DNA of 64,000 nt from the NCBI GenBank assembly GCA_964017155.1, contig OZ024857.1, forward strand, positions 36,717,141 to 36,781,140. The letters are read 5' to 3'. A model generated the notes under the pieces. That model did no database searches. It was not told the DNA's origin and saw only the letters and a program-made list of their open reading frames with translations. Every line of letters begins with the position of its first letter. The first letter of the stretch is position 1. Positions 1-19,639 of the stretch are shown piece by piece. Made by a program: the position numbers and the translations under genes. Source of the stretch: Oasisia sp. SBJ-2009. Its lineage: Eukaryota > Annelida > Polychaeta > Sabellida > Siboglinidae.

Positions 1-269
1 TTATATATTAAGTATTATATTATTATATTATAATATATATAATTAAATATTAAGTATTATATTATTATATATGTCCGCATATTTCAAACCTTCAGCGAGT
101 CAGTTGAAATATTGAAATGTTAGAACACATCCACCATGAACTGCAAGATATGGCTCAAGATGTTACTCAAAGATCCCTACATTCACTCGTTATGTGAATG
201 CTCCTTGTTGGATATTTGTCTGATGCACCTTTATTAAAACACACTCATGACTGATGAATGTCTGTTTAG
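1..269. other. AT-rich non-coding start of window (TTLL intron)
   Basis: The first 70 bases are a TA/TTA-rich simple sequence. The rest has no recognisable coding segment. It must be intron, because the next exon (from 270) begins after an AG acceptor and encodes the middle of a TTL domain. Confidence 0.6.
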
Positions 270-8694
<8,425 letters not shown>

Positions 8695-11230
8695 TCTGAA
8701 TTATCTTCAGACGTCTTTGGAAATATCTGACCACTGTGTACAGACTGTATACAGAAATGAACGAGTGAACAAAGTCCAGTCGTGCGGTGATAACATCACT
8801 AAAAGGTGCCTTAAATATTATCGTCAGGCCGAAACCAAATTGTTAATACGAATATAGCAAAGAGCAAACATTAACGATGCATATAAGTATGTGTCTACTT
8901 GTTTGTAATGCTTACACACAACACGCAGGTACGCGCATACGCACGCACCCACGCACGCACGCATACACACAAACACAGTGTTGAGTAATTATTATGATTG
9001 TAAAATAAAAGCTATCAGATTGCCTCGATCCCATAAAGTACCTTCAATAAACCATTCAAAGCTCGACAACGGCCTCTGTCTGTTGTGCCTGTCAGTCTGC
9101 GAACTTGTTGAGGTACAAGAACATTCGTTTAACGCTAAGCAAAAAACTACCGTTATAAAGATGATATGTGGCCTATATGTGGTCTTTATTCGAACGATAG
9201 CGTCAGACAACTCACACCCGTTGCTGCGACAAGTGTTTACTGTGTTGTTTGTATCTGACCTGCTCACATGTTTATGACATCGTGACGCGCAATTCATTTT
9301 TTCTTCTTGTGTTCCGAGGTGCAAAACGCAGCATTACGTCACTCTGCTGGGGTAGTCAAAAGGTTCAGTCAGCCACTCGTAAGGAATCACCCGTGACCAA
9401 CGAGTGATGAATATGCCGTCGTTTGTGCATACCGGTGTTTTTAAGTAGATGGGTGTGTCATTACTCGCAACAGCAGCCAGATAATAACTTGGCTCTTTGT
9501 TCGCCACGACTACAACTGATAAAATCATGTTCAGTCACACTGCTTCTCACTGCGATAGGAGTAACATAAAATAATAATAATATTTATATACTTAAATATA
9601 AAAAGAAAACATTGTTCAGTGCTAATCCCATAAAATAATATAAGTCATAAATTAACACTAGGCCTACATGTTGCTAACATTTGCACTGTTGTAACAATAA
9701 ACTAAGTACAAAACTCGTCTTTTCACATGACTAGGTCAGTCGTGGCAATGGCTGTAGACTACTTCTAGTTATTATCAGTGGACATTTCACACAAGTAGCA
9801 CATAGCTGGTGTGTGATGCCATTCACGCCAAGTTAACGTACTTCGCAAGACACAACACTACGTCTTGCGAAGCAAATGAATTCTGTGATACATTATTGGT
9901 CTGGCTGAATGCAATCACAAAAACTGAAAAGTAGAGTTACAATTTCATCTAGACCACTGTGTTCGCCGGGCGCCACGATCTATCTCTGTCAGACGTAGGG
10001 TGTTTCCAAAAGCGTGCAATAGTGGTGTGTGGGAATTCGAGACAGTCGCATGATTCACACTACAACTGAGTGAATAGCTAAGGCCACCTATGGCTTCCCC
10101 ATACAATACCGACCTCGCGAGATGCAGACAGACTGGCGGACAACGAGGAGGGAAAGAGGGAGGGAGGGAGTGGGGAAGGGAGGGAGGGAGGGGAGAGATA
10201 CATATAGTCAGGGGAGAGAGCGTGGGGTTGTAAAAAATGGAGAAATATGTGATGTGTGTGCGAAGATTAATCGTATATATATACATATATGTATATATAT
10301 ATATATATATATTAATGTGCTTGCGACTGTATACACTATTTCTACCAATTCCCTTGTTCCATTAACACCATTTACGCCTATACTAGACTAATTTCACTAC
10401 AATTCAACTTACTCGTAAACGTCGCTAGACCACTGCACGCAACGGTTGTTTCAGTGAGTACATACATATATGAACAGAAAGATGTACTGTTTCTCCAAAA
10501 GTAAACGAACAAAACCGTTGGCAAGCACGCAGCCAGAACATGCATGGTTTGCATTCACACGTTGCCGTGACAGATAAAATATCCCCTATCCCCACGCAGT
10601 CACGCATGACGACAAATTCTATAAGCTTATTTCACACCTAAGACCCATCAGCTCTGAAATAAGTACACACCTTAATATGCGTGTGCACTTGTTTGAGAGT
10701 GTGCTGCTGTGTGTGCGAGTGTATGCGTGTTCAGCTTCCGATAGAGCGTACAATGTTGAATGTATATGAGGCCTAACTACACAGCTTAGGTTTTGTGAGG
10801 TACTGTCATAAACATTGAAGGTCGATCTGACCTGAGAGTTGGTTACATTATCTCGGTCAAATTATTAACAAGGCAACTTCTGTTGCGTTCCAACCCTTGG
10901 AAACTATAAGCTTAAAGGCGCATCAAACAAAAGGGTTATTCAATACTTGATTCAATAAACAGTATTCCAGTCGTCAACGGTGTAATGACTCATAGTTGAC
11001 GCAACCTGAAGAACGGAATCAGTCAGACGAAAGACGCACGGGTGTGGCTCCTGGGGACATTTACCGAAGTAGGACGAGGCGTCCTATAGGTGGAGTTGTG
11101 GGGGGGGGGGGGGAGTTGTCGGTTTTCGCAGACGTATGTTTTCAATCTATGCTTGAGCTGAGAGCCTGTTTAAATTGTTATTCAACATAGATGGAATGTG
11201 TTTAGACATTAGTAAACAATGTTCACTAAA
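8695..11230. other. Intergenic region downstream of the TTLL gene
   Basis: No exon-like segment with family similarity was found. Contents: ACGC microsatellite at 8925-8975; inverted repeat at about 9848-9879 (CTTCGCAAGAC and its complement, loop about 10); GGGA-rich tract at 10146-10196; short TA run at 10273-10312; poly-G run at 11100-11112. A 64-codon frame on - at 9334-9528 resembles nothing I know. Confidence 0.5.
9004..9009 (+). terminator. Candidate poly(A) signal of the TTLL gene
   Basis: An AATAAA hexamer lies about 310 bases after the TGA stop at 8692-8694. No closer canonical hexamer was noticed on the + strand. Assignment is by position only. Confidence 0.35.
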
Positions 11231-11282
11231 CATTAACCATAACAGTTCTTGTTTTCACAACGGGATCCATGTGTAACGCCGT

Positions 11283-11365
11283 GGGAAGTTGACCGGGGTG
11301 TCCATTTACAACGGGGGTTCCATATACAACGGGGTCCGTTTACCACGGGGGTCCATTTACATTCT
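11283..11365. repeat. Short tandem repeat, unit about 18-20 bp
   Basis: Four imperfect copies of a unit containing CCATTTACAACGGGG or close variants (GTCCATTTACAACGGGGG, TTCCATATACAACGGGG, TCCGTTTACCACGGGGG). No gene overlaps it. Confidence 0.7.
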
Positions 11366-11873
11366 CACACCAGACACGCTTTCACCGAGACCGACTGAGC
11401 ACCGAAGTTGGTTACCTTCTCTCGACACGCCTCGTCAAGGCCCAGCGCGTGGACACAAAGAAGCTGTATAAATGTTAACGAGATTGATCTATATCACCCT
11501 GGCCGCAAAACGTCTTCATCTTCGGGGCTACAAAGGAAGGTGAGGAACACCGACACTAAACTGTAGGCTTTTTAAGGCCGTTGACATGGAAGAACAGGGT
11601 AGACCAATCCTTCACATTGAGACTAGTAAAAACTTGTGTCAAACAATATGCATAGCGACAGCAGGCCAAAGAGTTTTAATTGACATTTATGATATGACAA
11701 GATATATTGTGGCACTTGTAATGTAACAAAGTCTTGATTTGTTAATGCATTTGCATGAATTGTTTTTACATGTTGTCTTCAGTGGAATGGTCTGGCACCA
11801 ACGAGTAAAGCAATCAAATGGCATACCGTTTGAGTGTTTTTTATACAACTTGTGTGTCATGAATACTATATAG

Positions 11874-12100
11874 GGGAGACCGGGGCTAGTTGTAACTGAT
11901 CGAAACTTATTTCTTCCCAGTGGGTCCCCACATATCTCCTGTATATAATTAGAGTATAACTGATTGCCCGGCCTATTATATAATGAGGTGTCCTCAAGTG
12001 TTACAATTTACGCCGATACGGGGCAAGTTATGCCAGCATACTGGATACATTGTAACATACATGTTTTAACTGACATAACTGCTCAAGCCAAGAAGACAAG
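11874..12100. repeat. Probable dispersed repeat with GGGGCTAGTTGTAA / GGGGCAAGTT ends
   Basis: The segment opens with GGGGAGACCGGGGCTAGTTG and carries a related GGGGCAAGTTATG motif near 12020. This resembles non-autonomous repeats seen in several animal genomes, but no clean terminal inverted repeats or target duplication could be drawn. A 72-codon frame on - (12028-12246) overlaps and is not recognised. Confidence 0.35.
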
Positions 12101-12399
12101 TATGTTCTCAACCACGTGAACATGATTGATAAGTTTTCCAAGTCTTCTGGGCGCTCATCTGTCTCCAAATGCATATCCGATAAATCTAACAAGTGTGCTC
12201 TTATAATTGTCACTTGGAACCAAAATGGAGTCGAATGATTTGCCATGTATTCTATCGATATGACGCGATGTGTAGGGGCCTAACCTGCATGTGTGACACG
12301 CCTATCCAGCGTTCTTTCGCGATCGTGGTGTCTCTGCGGCCAATTTATTATTTTGCCTCAATAATTACAGATCGACATGTTTCACAGTCAGTAAAAGCA

Positions 12400-12560
12400 G
12401 GTTATCAGAACGTTATTTCTACGTTACGATAACGTTAGCCAGTAACGTTCTCCTAGCGTTTTTTGGAACGTTTTCTTTACATTATATATGGGAATGTTAC
12501 TGCATAACCTAATTATAACCTTCTGCTCACGTTACGGGAACGCTACCTTATACGTGTTTG
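12400..12560. repeat. AACGTT-rich, partly palindromic repeat (MITE-like)
   Basis: The palindrome AACGTT or ACGTTAC-type words occur about eight times, and GGTTATCAGAACG at the left is partly mirrored by TTATAACC and CGTTACGGGAACG at the right. It is AT-rich, short and without a frame, which suggests a degraded non-autonomous DNA element. Ends are not defined. Confidence 0.4.
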
Positions 12561-12616
12561 CTGGGCTACTATCAATCATTTATAAAGTACGCATGAAAGT
12601 ATACTAACAAAAAGGG

Positions 12617-13000
12617 GAGAGAAGGCACTCGACAAAAACCAGCCACGAGAGCAAGCAGAGCAAGTGCAGAAAATAATATATCCCACTCTGCATCGCATTA
12701 GTCGACTACGAGAAACTCAGAAAGCCTTCGACTTAGTCTTAGTGCAAAGTTGCAAACTCAAGCAGTAATGACCAATTACTTCAAGAACAGGAAATAGAAG
12801 ATGTGTACATCGAACTCCTGAAGGATATCTACACCAACAACTCGATGACAGTCCACCTACATAAAGAAAGCAACAAGATAAACATCAAGAGAGGAGTACG
12901 ACAGGGAGATACCATAATTTTATTTTCACCCAAACTGTTTACGGCAGCACTCGAAAGCATATTCCGACGACTTACTTGGGAAACCAGAGCAGATGCTTGA
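12617..13000 (+). pseudogene. Non-LTR reverse transcriptase relic (RTE-like)
   Basis: Pieces of an endonuclease/reverse-transcriptase ORF2 can be read on +: EKALDKNQPREQA near 12618, a broken 'valine-aspartate-tyrosine-glutamate-lysine / KAFD' region near 12700-12735, then 12803-13000 with IELLKDIYTNN, INIKRGVRQGDT and SPKLFTAALESIFRRLTW. GVRQGD and SPKLF are core polymerase motifs. The YADD-containing part and both ends are missing, and at least one frameshift and an internal deletion separate the blocks. It is a dead fragment in the TTLL-NOSIP intergenic region. Confidence 0.75.
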
Positions 13001-13473
13001 AAATAGATACCGAATATCTTAGTCAACCTTGCTTGTAATTCGCTTGTTTTCGGGCAATGGCAAATACACATTCGCAATGTTTGTTCCGAAGAAAATATGA
13101 CCGAAAGCTGAAAATGGCGCGCTGCCGCATATACATCTAGAAACAATCAAACGGAATATTTGTGTATTATCGGAATCTGTTATCAACATTGTGTTGATAT
13201 CGTTCTGTTTTTACTGCTATAAAATCGTGACGGTATGTACTTATAATGAATAATTCAGTCGACTTTAGATGTTCCATTGAGTATATATTATTTTGCGGAT
13301 CTTTCTGATAAATAAACGAACTGATTATCTGTCGTTCAAATAAAAAGAAATTGTACAAAGTAACACCTATAATTAGCCTATTATCGCCCATTATTTTCGC
13401 AAGCATTATAAACTCCGAATAACGTTTCTCCGCAGGCGCGTTAAATGTAAATTTGTGACAAAAAGTCCATAGG

Positions 13474-13495
13474 CCAATGGGCGTGGATATAAAAA
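13474..13495 (+). promoter_or_regulatory. Candidate NOSIP core promoter (CCAAT, GC-type box, TATA-like)
   Basis: CCAAT at 13474-13478, GGGCGTGG at 13479-13486 and TATAAAAA at 13488-13495 stand in order about 300 bases upstream of the NOSIP ATG (13791). An AG acceptor just before 13772 could close a 5'-UTR intron. Spacing between CCAAT and TATA is shorter than usual, so this is a position-based suggestion. Confidence 0.35.
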
Positions 13496-13790
13496 ATTGT
13501 TATTCCACACAGTTGTTTCTTTATTTCTGCTATTCTGATTTCATTGCAAAATCAGGTTCATTTTTACACTGAAATGGAAATTATTTATTTATAAATTATA
13601 ATATTTATATACCTTGCAGTTTACATATGACTATGTGTGTACTTGTACTTCATTCTGTTGTAATGTTACACAATTCTTTGAATTAATGATGAATTGAAAT
13701 AATGTCATGTTTTAGACGTACCAGTACTGTAGTGTGCTTCAAAGGTGGTGAAAGCAAGTTTACTACATTACAGATTGATTTGGTGTGACA

Positions 13791-16700
13791 ATGACGCGCC
13801 ATGGAAAGAATTGCACCGCTGGTTCAGTCTACACGTACCACGAGAGGAAACGCGACTCACAGGCTTCGGGATTCGGCAGCCATAAACTTCGATTGGGTCG
13901 AGATTCAATCAGGGTAAATTTTTCTGAGAGCATGCAGAATGTGACAAGATTTAATTTAGAATCCCACTGACATGATGAGTTCACTTCCTATATATTCATA
14001 AGCCTGATTTCGCTTTTTAAAATAATTTATTTTCCTTAACATTAATCACACTTTGAATGCTGTCAGCACCTTGATGTGTAACTTTCAAAATTTCTCAGAA
14101 ACGTTGTCATCAGTGTTCATTTCAATTAACATGGCATTCTGTTTAAGTATGGATTTTCCTCAATGAACCATACCCTAGGATGGTTGATTTATTACAACCA
14201 GATGTTTTCATCAGATTTGATATTGTTACATAATCTTAAAGATTCATCCTCTAGAGAAGGATTAATGTGATGACATTTGTGTGATATGGTTGATTAAGTA
14301 CCTACTTCAATTGTACTCTTTGCATGTCAGAGTAAGAGTGTGCCAGATAGTATTAACATGGACCACATATGGGTCCAGCATATTTAGTCTACAGACTGTA
14401 ATGTACCATCAAACCACAATGTTTAAGTGTCATTCTCTGTTGCAGGAGTTTGACTGCTGTTGTTTGACTCTACAGCCATGTAGGAACCCCATCGTCACGT
14501 AAGTGTCCAATGATATACTTATTTATTGTTTTTATTTTTAATCTTTTGTTGAATATATCCTTTAAATCCTATAGTGTTGAAGCATGCTAAGTGTCAGTTA
14601 GTTAAACTATTATTACGAAATTCCATGTACATGTGATAAACAGTTTTTATTCAAACTTGCTTGAGTATATGGCACTGTGTCTTACATCTGAGTACATTTC
14701 AGTTTATAGCTCCAAGGTATATTTTATTTAGTGACATTTAGATATACACTAATTTACTCCTACAAGGAGAAACTACAGATAGTTAATTTGTAACACTTAT
14801 TCATGTTTATCCTTCTGTTCCTGTTTTTATTAGCCATGGCAGTCGGCTAACCTTTTTATTACTAACTAGGTAAATTAATTATCAAGAAAACTACTGGTTA
14901 TACAGTTGACTCATTAGTAAATTTAGTCCACGAATAACACATTTATATTCAGTAATTAACGTTGCTATCATTGGCCAGTGATCTATTTCAATGTGTTCTT
15001 TTCAGGCCAGATGGATACATCTATGATAAGGAAGCTATACTTGAATACATACTGACCAAAAAGCGAGAGAATTCAAAGAAAATGAAAGAGTTTGAAAAGC
15101 AAAAAGTAAAACTTGCTGTAAGTTTTTTTTATACTTTATCATAGCACCCTATATAACTGTGATGCATCTTCGTGAAGCAATGTTTTCAAACATAAGCACT
15201 TCTTTTTATAAAAACCTTGTCCTACCTGTTGCTAGGTGGAGTGGTCATGTCATGTTTTTATATCATAATCATTTAATATCACCTTTTTGTAACAAATCTG
15301 CAACTAATATTTCAGACAGTGATACCGTTATGTGGGATTTTGGATTCTTACTTTAAACCAACTTCCTTTACAAGTTTTAACGTAAACTCTGATGATAAAA
15401 TGAATTAATCTAGATTGTGTTGTGTTAAACTTGGCAGCTGTGTTATCTCATCTGTTCAACTTTGTTATACGTTTAACATATCATGCTTTTATATAGTTTT
15501 ATACCTTTTTAGCCAACATAACAGTAGCACCACATCCATGTTGTTATCAATCATCAATATCATCCATACTGTATAAATAACAACAGTGCTCCAGGTGGGG
15601 TTATGCACTTGAATGGAAGAAGAAGAACTTTCAAGAAGACACTGAGTGACTGTAATGTGAATGTACTTGTGGCTACAGAAAGAGACAGAAGACTTGGCGC
15701 AGACAGATGCCGCAGGACAACTGGAGAAGTTTGAGAACCACTGGAAGGTTGGAGCAAGTAAGGAAGGTGGGAGTTAGTTCTGATTGGTCAGTGTAACTGA
15801 CCACTCGGACATCTCTGCTTACTACAAATACATTCCAATTAAAGGTTTTTGTAGCTCATTTCAATCTTTTCTCATATAGTTTGTTCCTGCTCCAAAAATT
15901 AACCTGTCTATACTGCGCTGTAATATGTTTGCTTGTCTGCACAAATGCATTGTTTAGGTTTAATGAAAGTGTTGGGTAAACTTTATAGTTATTTTTATTC
16001 AGTGTAGTTTATGTGTGGTGAAAAACGGTTAACAGCAGGCTGGCATAATGCCAGTCAGACTCATGGATCTTGGTTAACATTTTTTTGTGATGGGCTAAAT
16101 TAAATTAGTCAATTATGGATTGAGCATCCATTACTTAGTTATTTGTGACCCAATCTTCCTGGTGTTATTCAGCCTGTCTCTGAGTTTTGCAATAATTTAA
16201 GTACGGCTGAATACTTCGCAGAGGAATCAAGATATTCAAATGGACAGATCTGGCCGGGAATAAAGTGGAAAGTTCTGTAAATGGTCAAAACAATTCTGCA
16301 TTATATAAGAACTTTCTAAAATGTTTGTCTCTCCGCTAGATGCTGAAGTGGCTGGCTCCAGTGGTACTGCGAGTGTGTCAAACATGGCCAAAGACAAGGC
16401 AAAGCAGCTTCCCAGTTTCTGGGTGCCCAACCTCGCACCCAAGGCCAAGCCAACTCTCCTTAAGAAACCCGTAAGTTATCAGTGAACATTACAGTAATAT
16501 TGGCAGTTTAGTATCCACTTTCCAGTCACTGGTTTTACTTTATATTTATGCTTGCTACACTCTTGTTAAATTGTCCATTTTTATGTTGTTGCTTAACCAT
16601 TCTTCCTGACTTTTCAGTTGATGTTTGTCTCTGTTGTGCTGGCTCTTACATTCTTTTGACATGTACCTCTTTATCGTTAACTGTTCTGGTTTTTTTATAT

Positions 16701-19287
16701 TTATTTCCTTATTGTTGACTGTTCTGCTTTTTGTTGATATTTATCTCTTTCTTTCTGATTTGTCTACATTATGTTGACATTTATCACTTTTATACTGGGT
16801 TTTCTACTTTCTTTTAATGTTTGCCTCTTGCTATTTACATTTCCACTTTGTGGCTCTATTTTCCACTTTCCAACTCCACTATTAGGTTGACATAATATCT
16901 ACATCAGTGACTCGGGAATGACCAGAAGGAATGTCTGACTTCCATGCAGTCTACATTTCAGCACAGTCTACACAGTGCAGAGCACATGTACTGCTAAACT
17001 ATGTGTCACCAATTAGTTATGTCTGACGTGTGGTAAATTAAATAAATGTAGAGCGCTCAGGGGTAGAGATTCGGCCTCTCGACTATGAGAACCCGGGTTC
17101 GAATCCTGTGCTGCAGTGTTAAAACCTTGGGCAAGTGTTTTCACTCTACGTTGCTCCAATTCACTCAGCTGTATAAATGCGTATCTGGCTATAGACAGTG
17201 GTGGATATGTGTACGAGTAGCCTTTGCACATTAATTGTAGCCTATGGCTGGATGCTTCCCAGAGAAGCCGAGATGGTGTCTGAGTGAACAGGTCTGTCAG
17301 GGAAGTAAAGTGTAAAGCGCTTTGAACGGTCCTGAAGACTGGATACTGTGCTATATAAGAACTTGCCTTTGTTGCTGCCCACAGGATGACAAAGTTCTGT
17401 GTCCCATGAGTGGACGTCCACTGAAAATGAAAGATCTGCTGGACATCACCTTCACTGCCATCAAGGATGGGGACAGTAAGAAGGCGGTCATCGTGAAAGA
17501 CGTACGTACAACCAACGCCCACTTTGAGCAGTATAATTAGACGTGTACTTGTCTCACTCATATAACGGTAGTCAAGTATGTCTGCTCGCGTATGTTGAGA
17601 TTTCATCCTAGATCATTTGCATCTTGGTAGCCAAGCACCAATTTGTAAAATGTGCACATTGTATAATTTCTGATGTCTTGAACAAATTAAATAATAGACA
17701 CAATTAAGGTTGATATGGATTGTTTAATAATTGCAGTACGTTTGTTGATCAAATACTAGTTAATCTGAAAACAGGAATTAATTTTAGTGGGAGGAAAACA
17801 TCAGGATATTCCCACTTATAGATGATTTTTTTCTACTGATTATTTTATTGTATTTGATTAAAATGTCCTGTTTGTAGGCTCGTTACGTGTGTGCCGTGAC
17901 CAATGACATCCTGGGTAACTCGGTGCCCTGTGCAGTGCTCAAGACATCGTAAGTTGACACAAAGCTGTGTGACATCCAGCGTTGTTGTAGAACCATTGCT
18001 CCCAGACCCAGATCCAAGTCCAGCCTCATGTCATCTTGCATTAGATACTATGTGGCTATTTTAATACTCTACTCTCACCATGGCTATATACAAATCATGT
18101 ATAAAAAGGATTGAATTAAATTTCAAAAAACGACGTTCAGAGAAACAGTGTCATTTTGACTGTTATTGTTTTTTTTTCTATATAAAAATATATGTTCATG
18201 TCTATGAACCATAGACATGAACATATATTTTTATTATGTTTTGGATCATTTGTAGAGGAAGATAACCTGGACACTGAAAATGAGATTACAAAGCATGCAT
18301 TTCAAGCTAATTACTAAATTATGAGATCACCAGACAGCTTCCTTGGCTCATGTGTTGAATAGGCATATGTGAATTACTACCAGATAGGCGTTTGTGCCAT
18401 CACACGGTTAGTAATTGCGTAACTTTAAGTACGCTTCATAAAACGGCCCCTGGTCTGTTGTTGCAGGTCGTGTGTTATATTAAGTAGGACGGATCCGACA
18501 TCCACCAATACTGGGTGTATTACTGTATATAAGAAAACTTGTGCTCTATTTCAGGGGGAACGTCGTGACAATGGAATGTGTGGAGAAGATCATCAGGAAG
18601 GATATGATAGATCCCACCAACGGGAAGAAGCTCACAGACAGGGACATCATCCCAATACAGCGGGTAGGGACTAACTAGAATCAAGCAGTTTGAATTTTAG
18701 GAGCCAAACTTACAAGAACTAATCTACGACTCCACAGGAGAAAACTAACATCGTTTTAGTTTTATGTGGGACTTTGATGGACGTTAAGCGATTGTCCATA
18801 ACTTTGTGCATATTTTCTGGGGTTGTTCTAAGCTATGTAAACCTTCCGCTGATTGTGAAAAACAAAAATTTACATCGAACATCTGGCACAAAACTTTGGG
18901 AAATGGTCTTTTGCATCTGTATGTAGCATAAGACAGATATTTGTCTGATGGTAACAAGGAAATAGATTTATAATTAGGACAGACTATTCGGAAGAAATTT
19001 GTATTACAATAGCTGTAATACTTGTAATACTGAACATTGTGTATTTTGTGATTATAATTTGCAATAACTGTCGCAATAGATGGATTCATAGAACAGCAGT
19101 CCCAAACCATAATTCATGGGTGGCACTATTTTTTTCAAAATGGTAAACCCATGAATGATGTCACTTTGATCAATGGTCCATGTAGGGTATGTAGGATGTG
19201 ATTGGTGTTTTGCAGGGTGCTCTGGGGTTCAGTGGAAGCGGAGTAAAGTTGGAAGCGAAGAAAGATGGGCCAGCATTGATGGCCTGA
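13791..19287 (+). CDS. NOSIP: Nitric oxide synthase-interacting protein homologue (U-box-type E3 ligase), complete
   Basis: NOSIP binds NOS in vertebrates and acts as an E3 ubiquitin ligase; it is mainly nuclear. Exons: 13791-13913, 14446-14498, 15006-15117, 15679-15757, 16340-16470, 17385-17501, 17878-17948, 18555-18663, 19216-19287; all phases agree, giving 288 aa (human about 301). The start MTRHGKNCTAGSVYTYHE is the family's N-terminus, which fixes the ATG. Residues 42-75 (EFDCCCLTLQPCRNPIVT then PDGYIYDKEAILEYI) are the first half of the split U-box/zf-NOSIP domain. A Lys-rich stretch (76-96) is the likely NLS. LPSFWVPNLAPKAKPT leads into the second half: VLCPMSGRPLKMKDL, RYVCAVTNDILGN, TMECVEKIIRKDMIDP, KKLTDRDIIPIQR, GFSGSGVKLE. 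Exon 4 is the least conserved piece; it rests on splice signals, phase and weak similarity. The gene ends tail-to-tail with CKAP5. Confidence 0.96.
16203..16318 (+). mobile_element. Degenerate SINE 3' half in NOSIP intron 4
   Basis: Aligns by eye with the 3' half of the better copy at 17050-17365: the GGCTGAATACTTCGCAGAG segment, the GGGAATAAAGTGGAAAG segment and the final CATTATATAAGAACTT all have counterparts. It ends 21 bases before NOSIP exon 5. Confidence 0.65.
17050..17365 (+). mobile_element. tRNA-derived SINE in NOSIP intron 5
   Basis: The head is tRNA-like: GAGCGCTCAGGGGTAGAG stands where the A box belongs, and GGTTCGAATCC at 17096-17106 is a perfect B box. A body of about 150 bases follows, then a tail containing GTAAAGCGCTTTGAACGGTC and CTATATAAGAACTT. 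The tail ends about 20 bases before the exon 6 acceptor. Similar sequences recur at 16203, 52868 (reverse) and 58184, so this is a dispersed family. I cannot name the family. Confidence 0.85.
18182..18234. repeat. Perfect 25-bp inverted repeat, 3-base loop
   Basis: The left arm (18182-18206) and right arm (18210-18234) are exact reverse complements, separated by AAC. The core of the arm reads ATGTTCATGTCTATG. It lies in NOSIP intron 7, about 235 bases after the donor and 320 before the next acceptor. Confidence 0.97.
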
Positions 19288-19614
19288 ACACCTTGCAGCA
19301 TAAAGGATAGACTGGACAGGACTCGGACTAGGTCAAGTTACTGTCAAATACCGACTGATAAATGTTGTATATACTGTATTTATAACATGCACTAGTGTGT
19401 ATATGAGCCAATGTCACCAGACAAGTGATGTCAGTTACTACGATGTCATTTCTGATATCCGCAATGACTTTCAAGCCAGCAGGAGGGAGATAAATATTAC
19501 CAGTGTTGATGGTTGTACCATGTATGTCAAAGGGTTAATTCAGGAATTAGCAATTAATCCCACCTCAATGATTTTATTGTTTTGCATGCGAACTGAACAT
19601 TTCATGAATGTAAA

Positions 19615-19620
19615 AATAAA
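19615..19620 (+). terminator. Candidate NOSIP poly(A) signal
   Basis: AATAAA lies 328 bases after the TGA stop, giving a 3' UTR of about 350 bases. A second AATAAA on the + strand is near 19827. Confidence 0.5.
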
Positions 19621-19639
19621 AGTCCATTAAATGCAGTTT

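Noticed and set aside
9334..9528. 64-codon - strand frame as a small gene
   Set aside because: No recognised similarity, no splice or promoter context; length is compatible with chance.
12028..12246. 72-codon - strand frame as a gene
   Set aside because: Overlaps a probable dispersed repeat and resembles no known family.
17050..17125. tRNA gene
   Set aside because: A and B boxes are present, but the sequence continues into a shared SINE body and tail and recurs elsewhere in the window; a cloverleaf is not maintained.
19397..19630. 77-codon + strand frame after NOSIP
   Set aside because: Lies in the NOSIP 3' UTR before the AATAAA; no family similarity.
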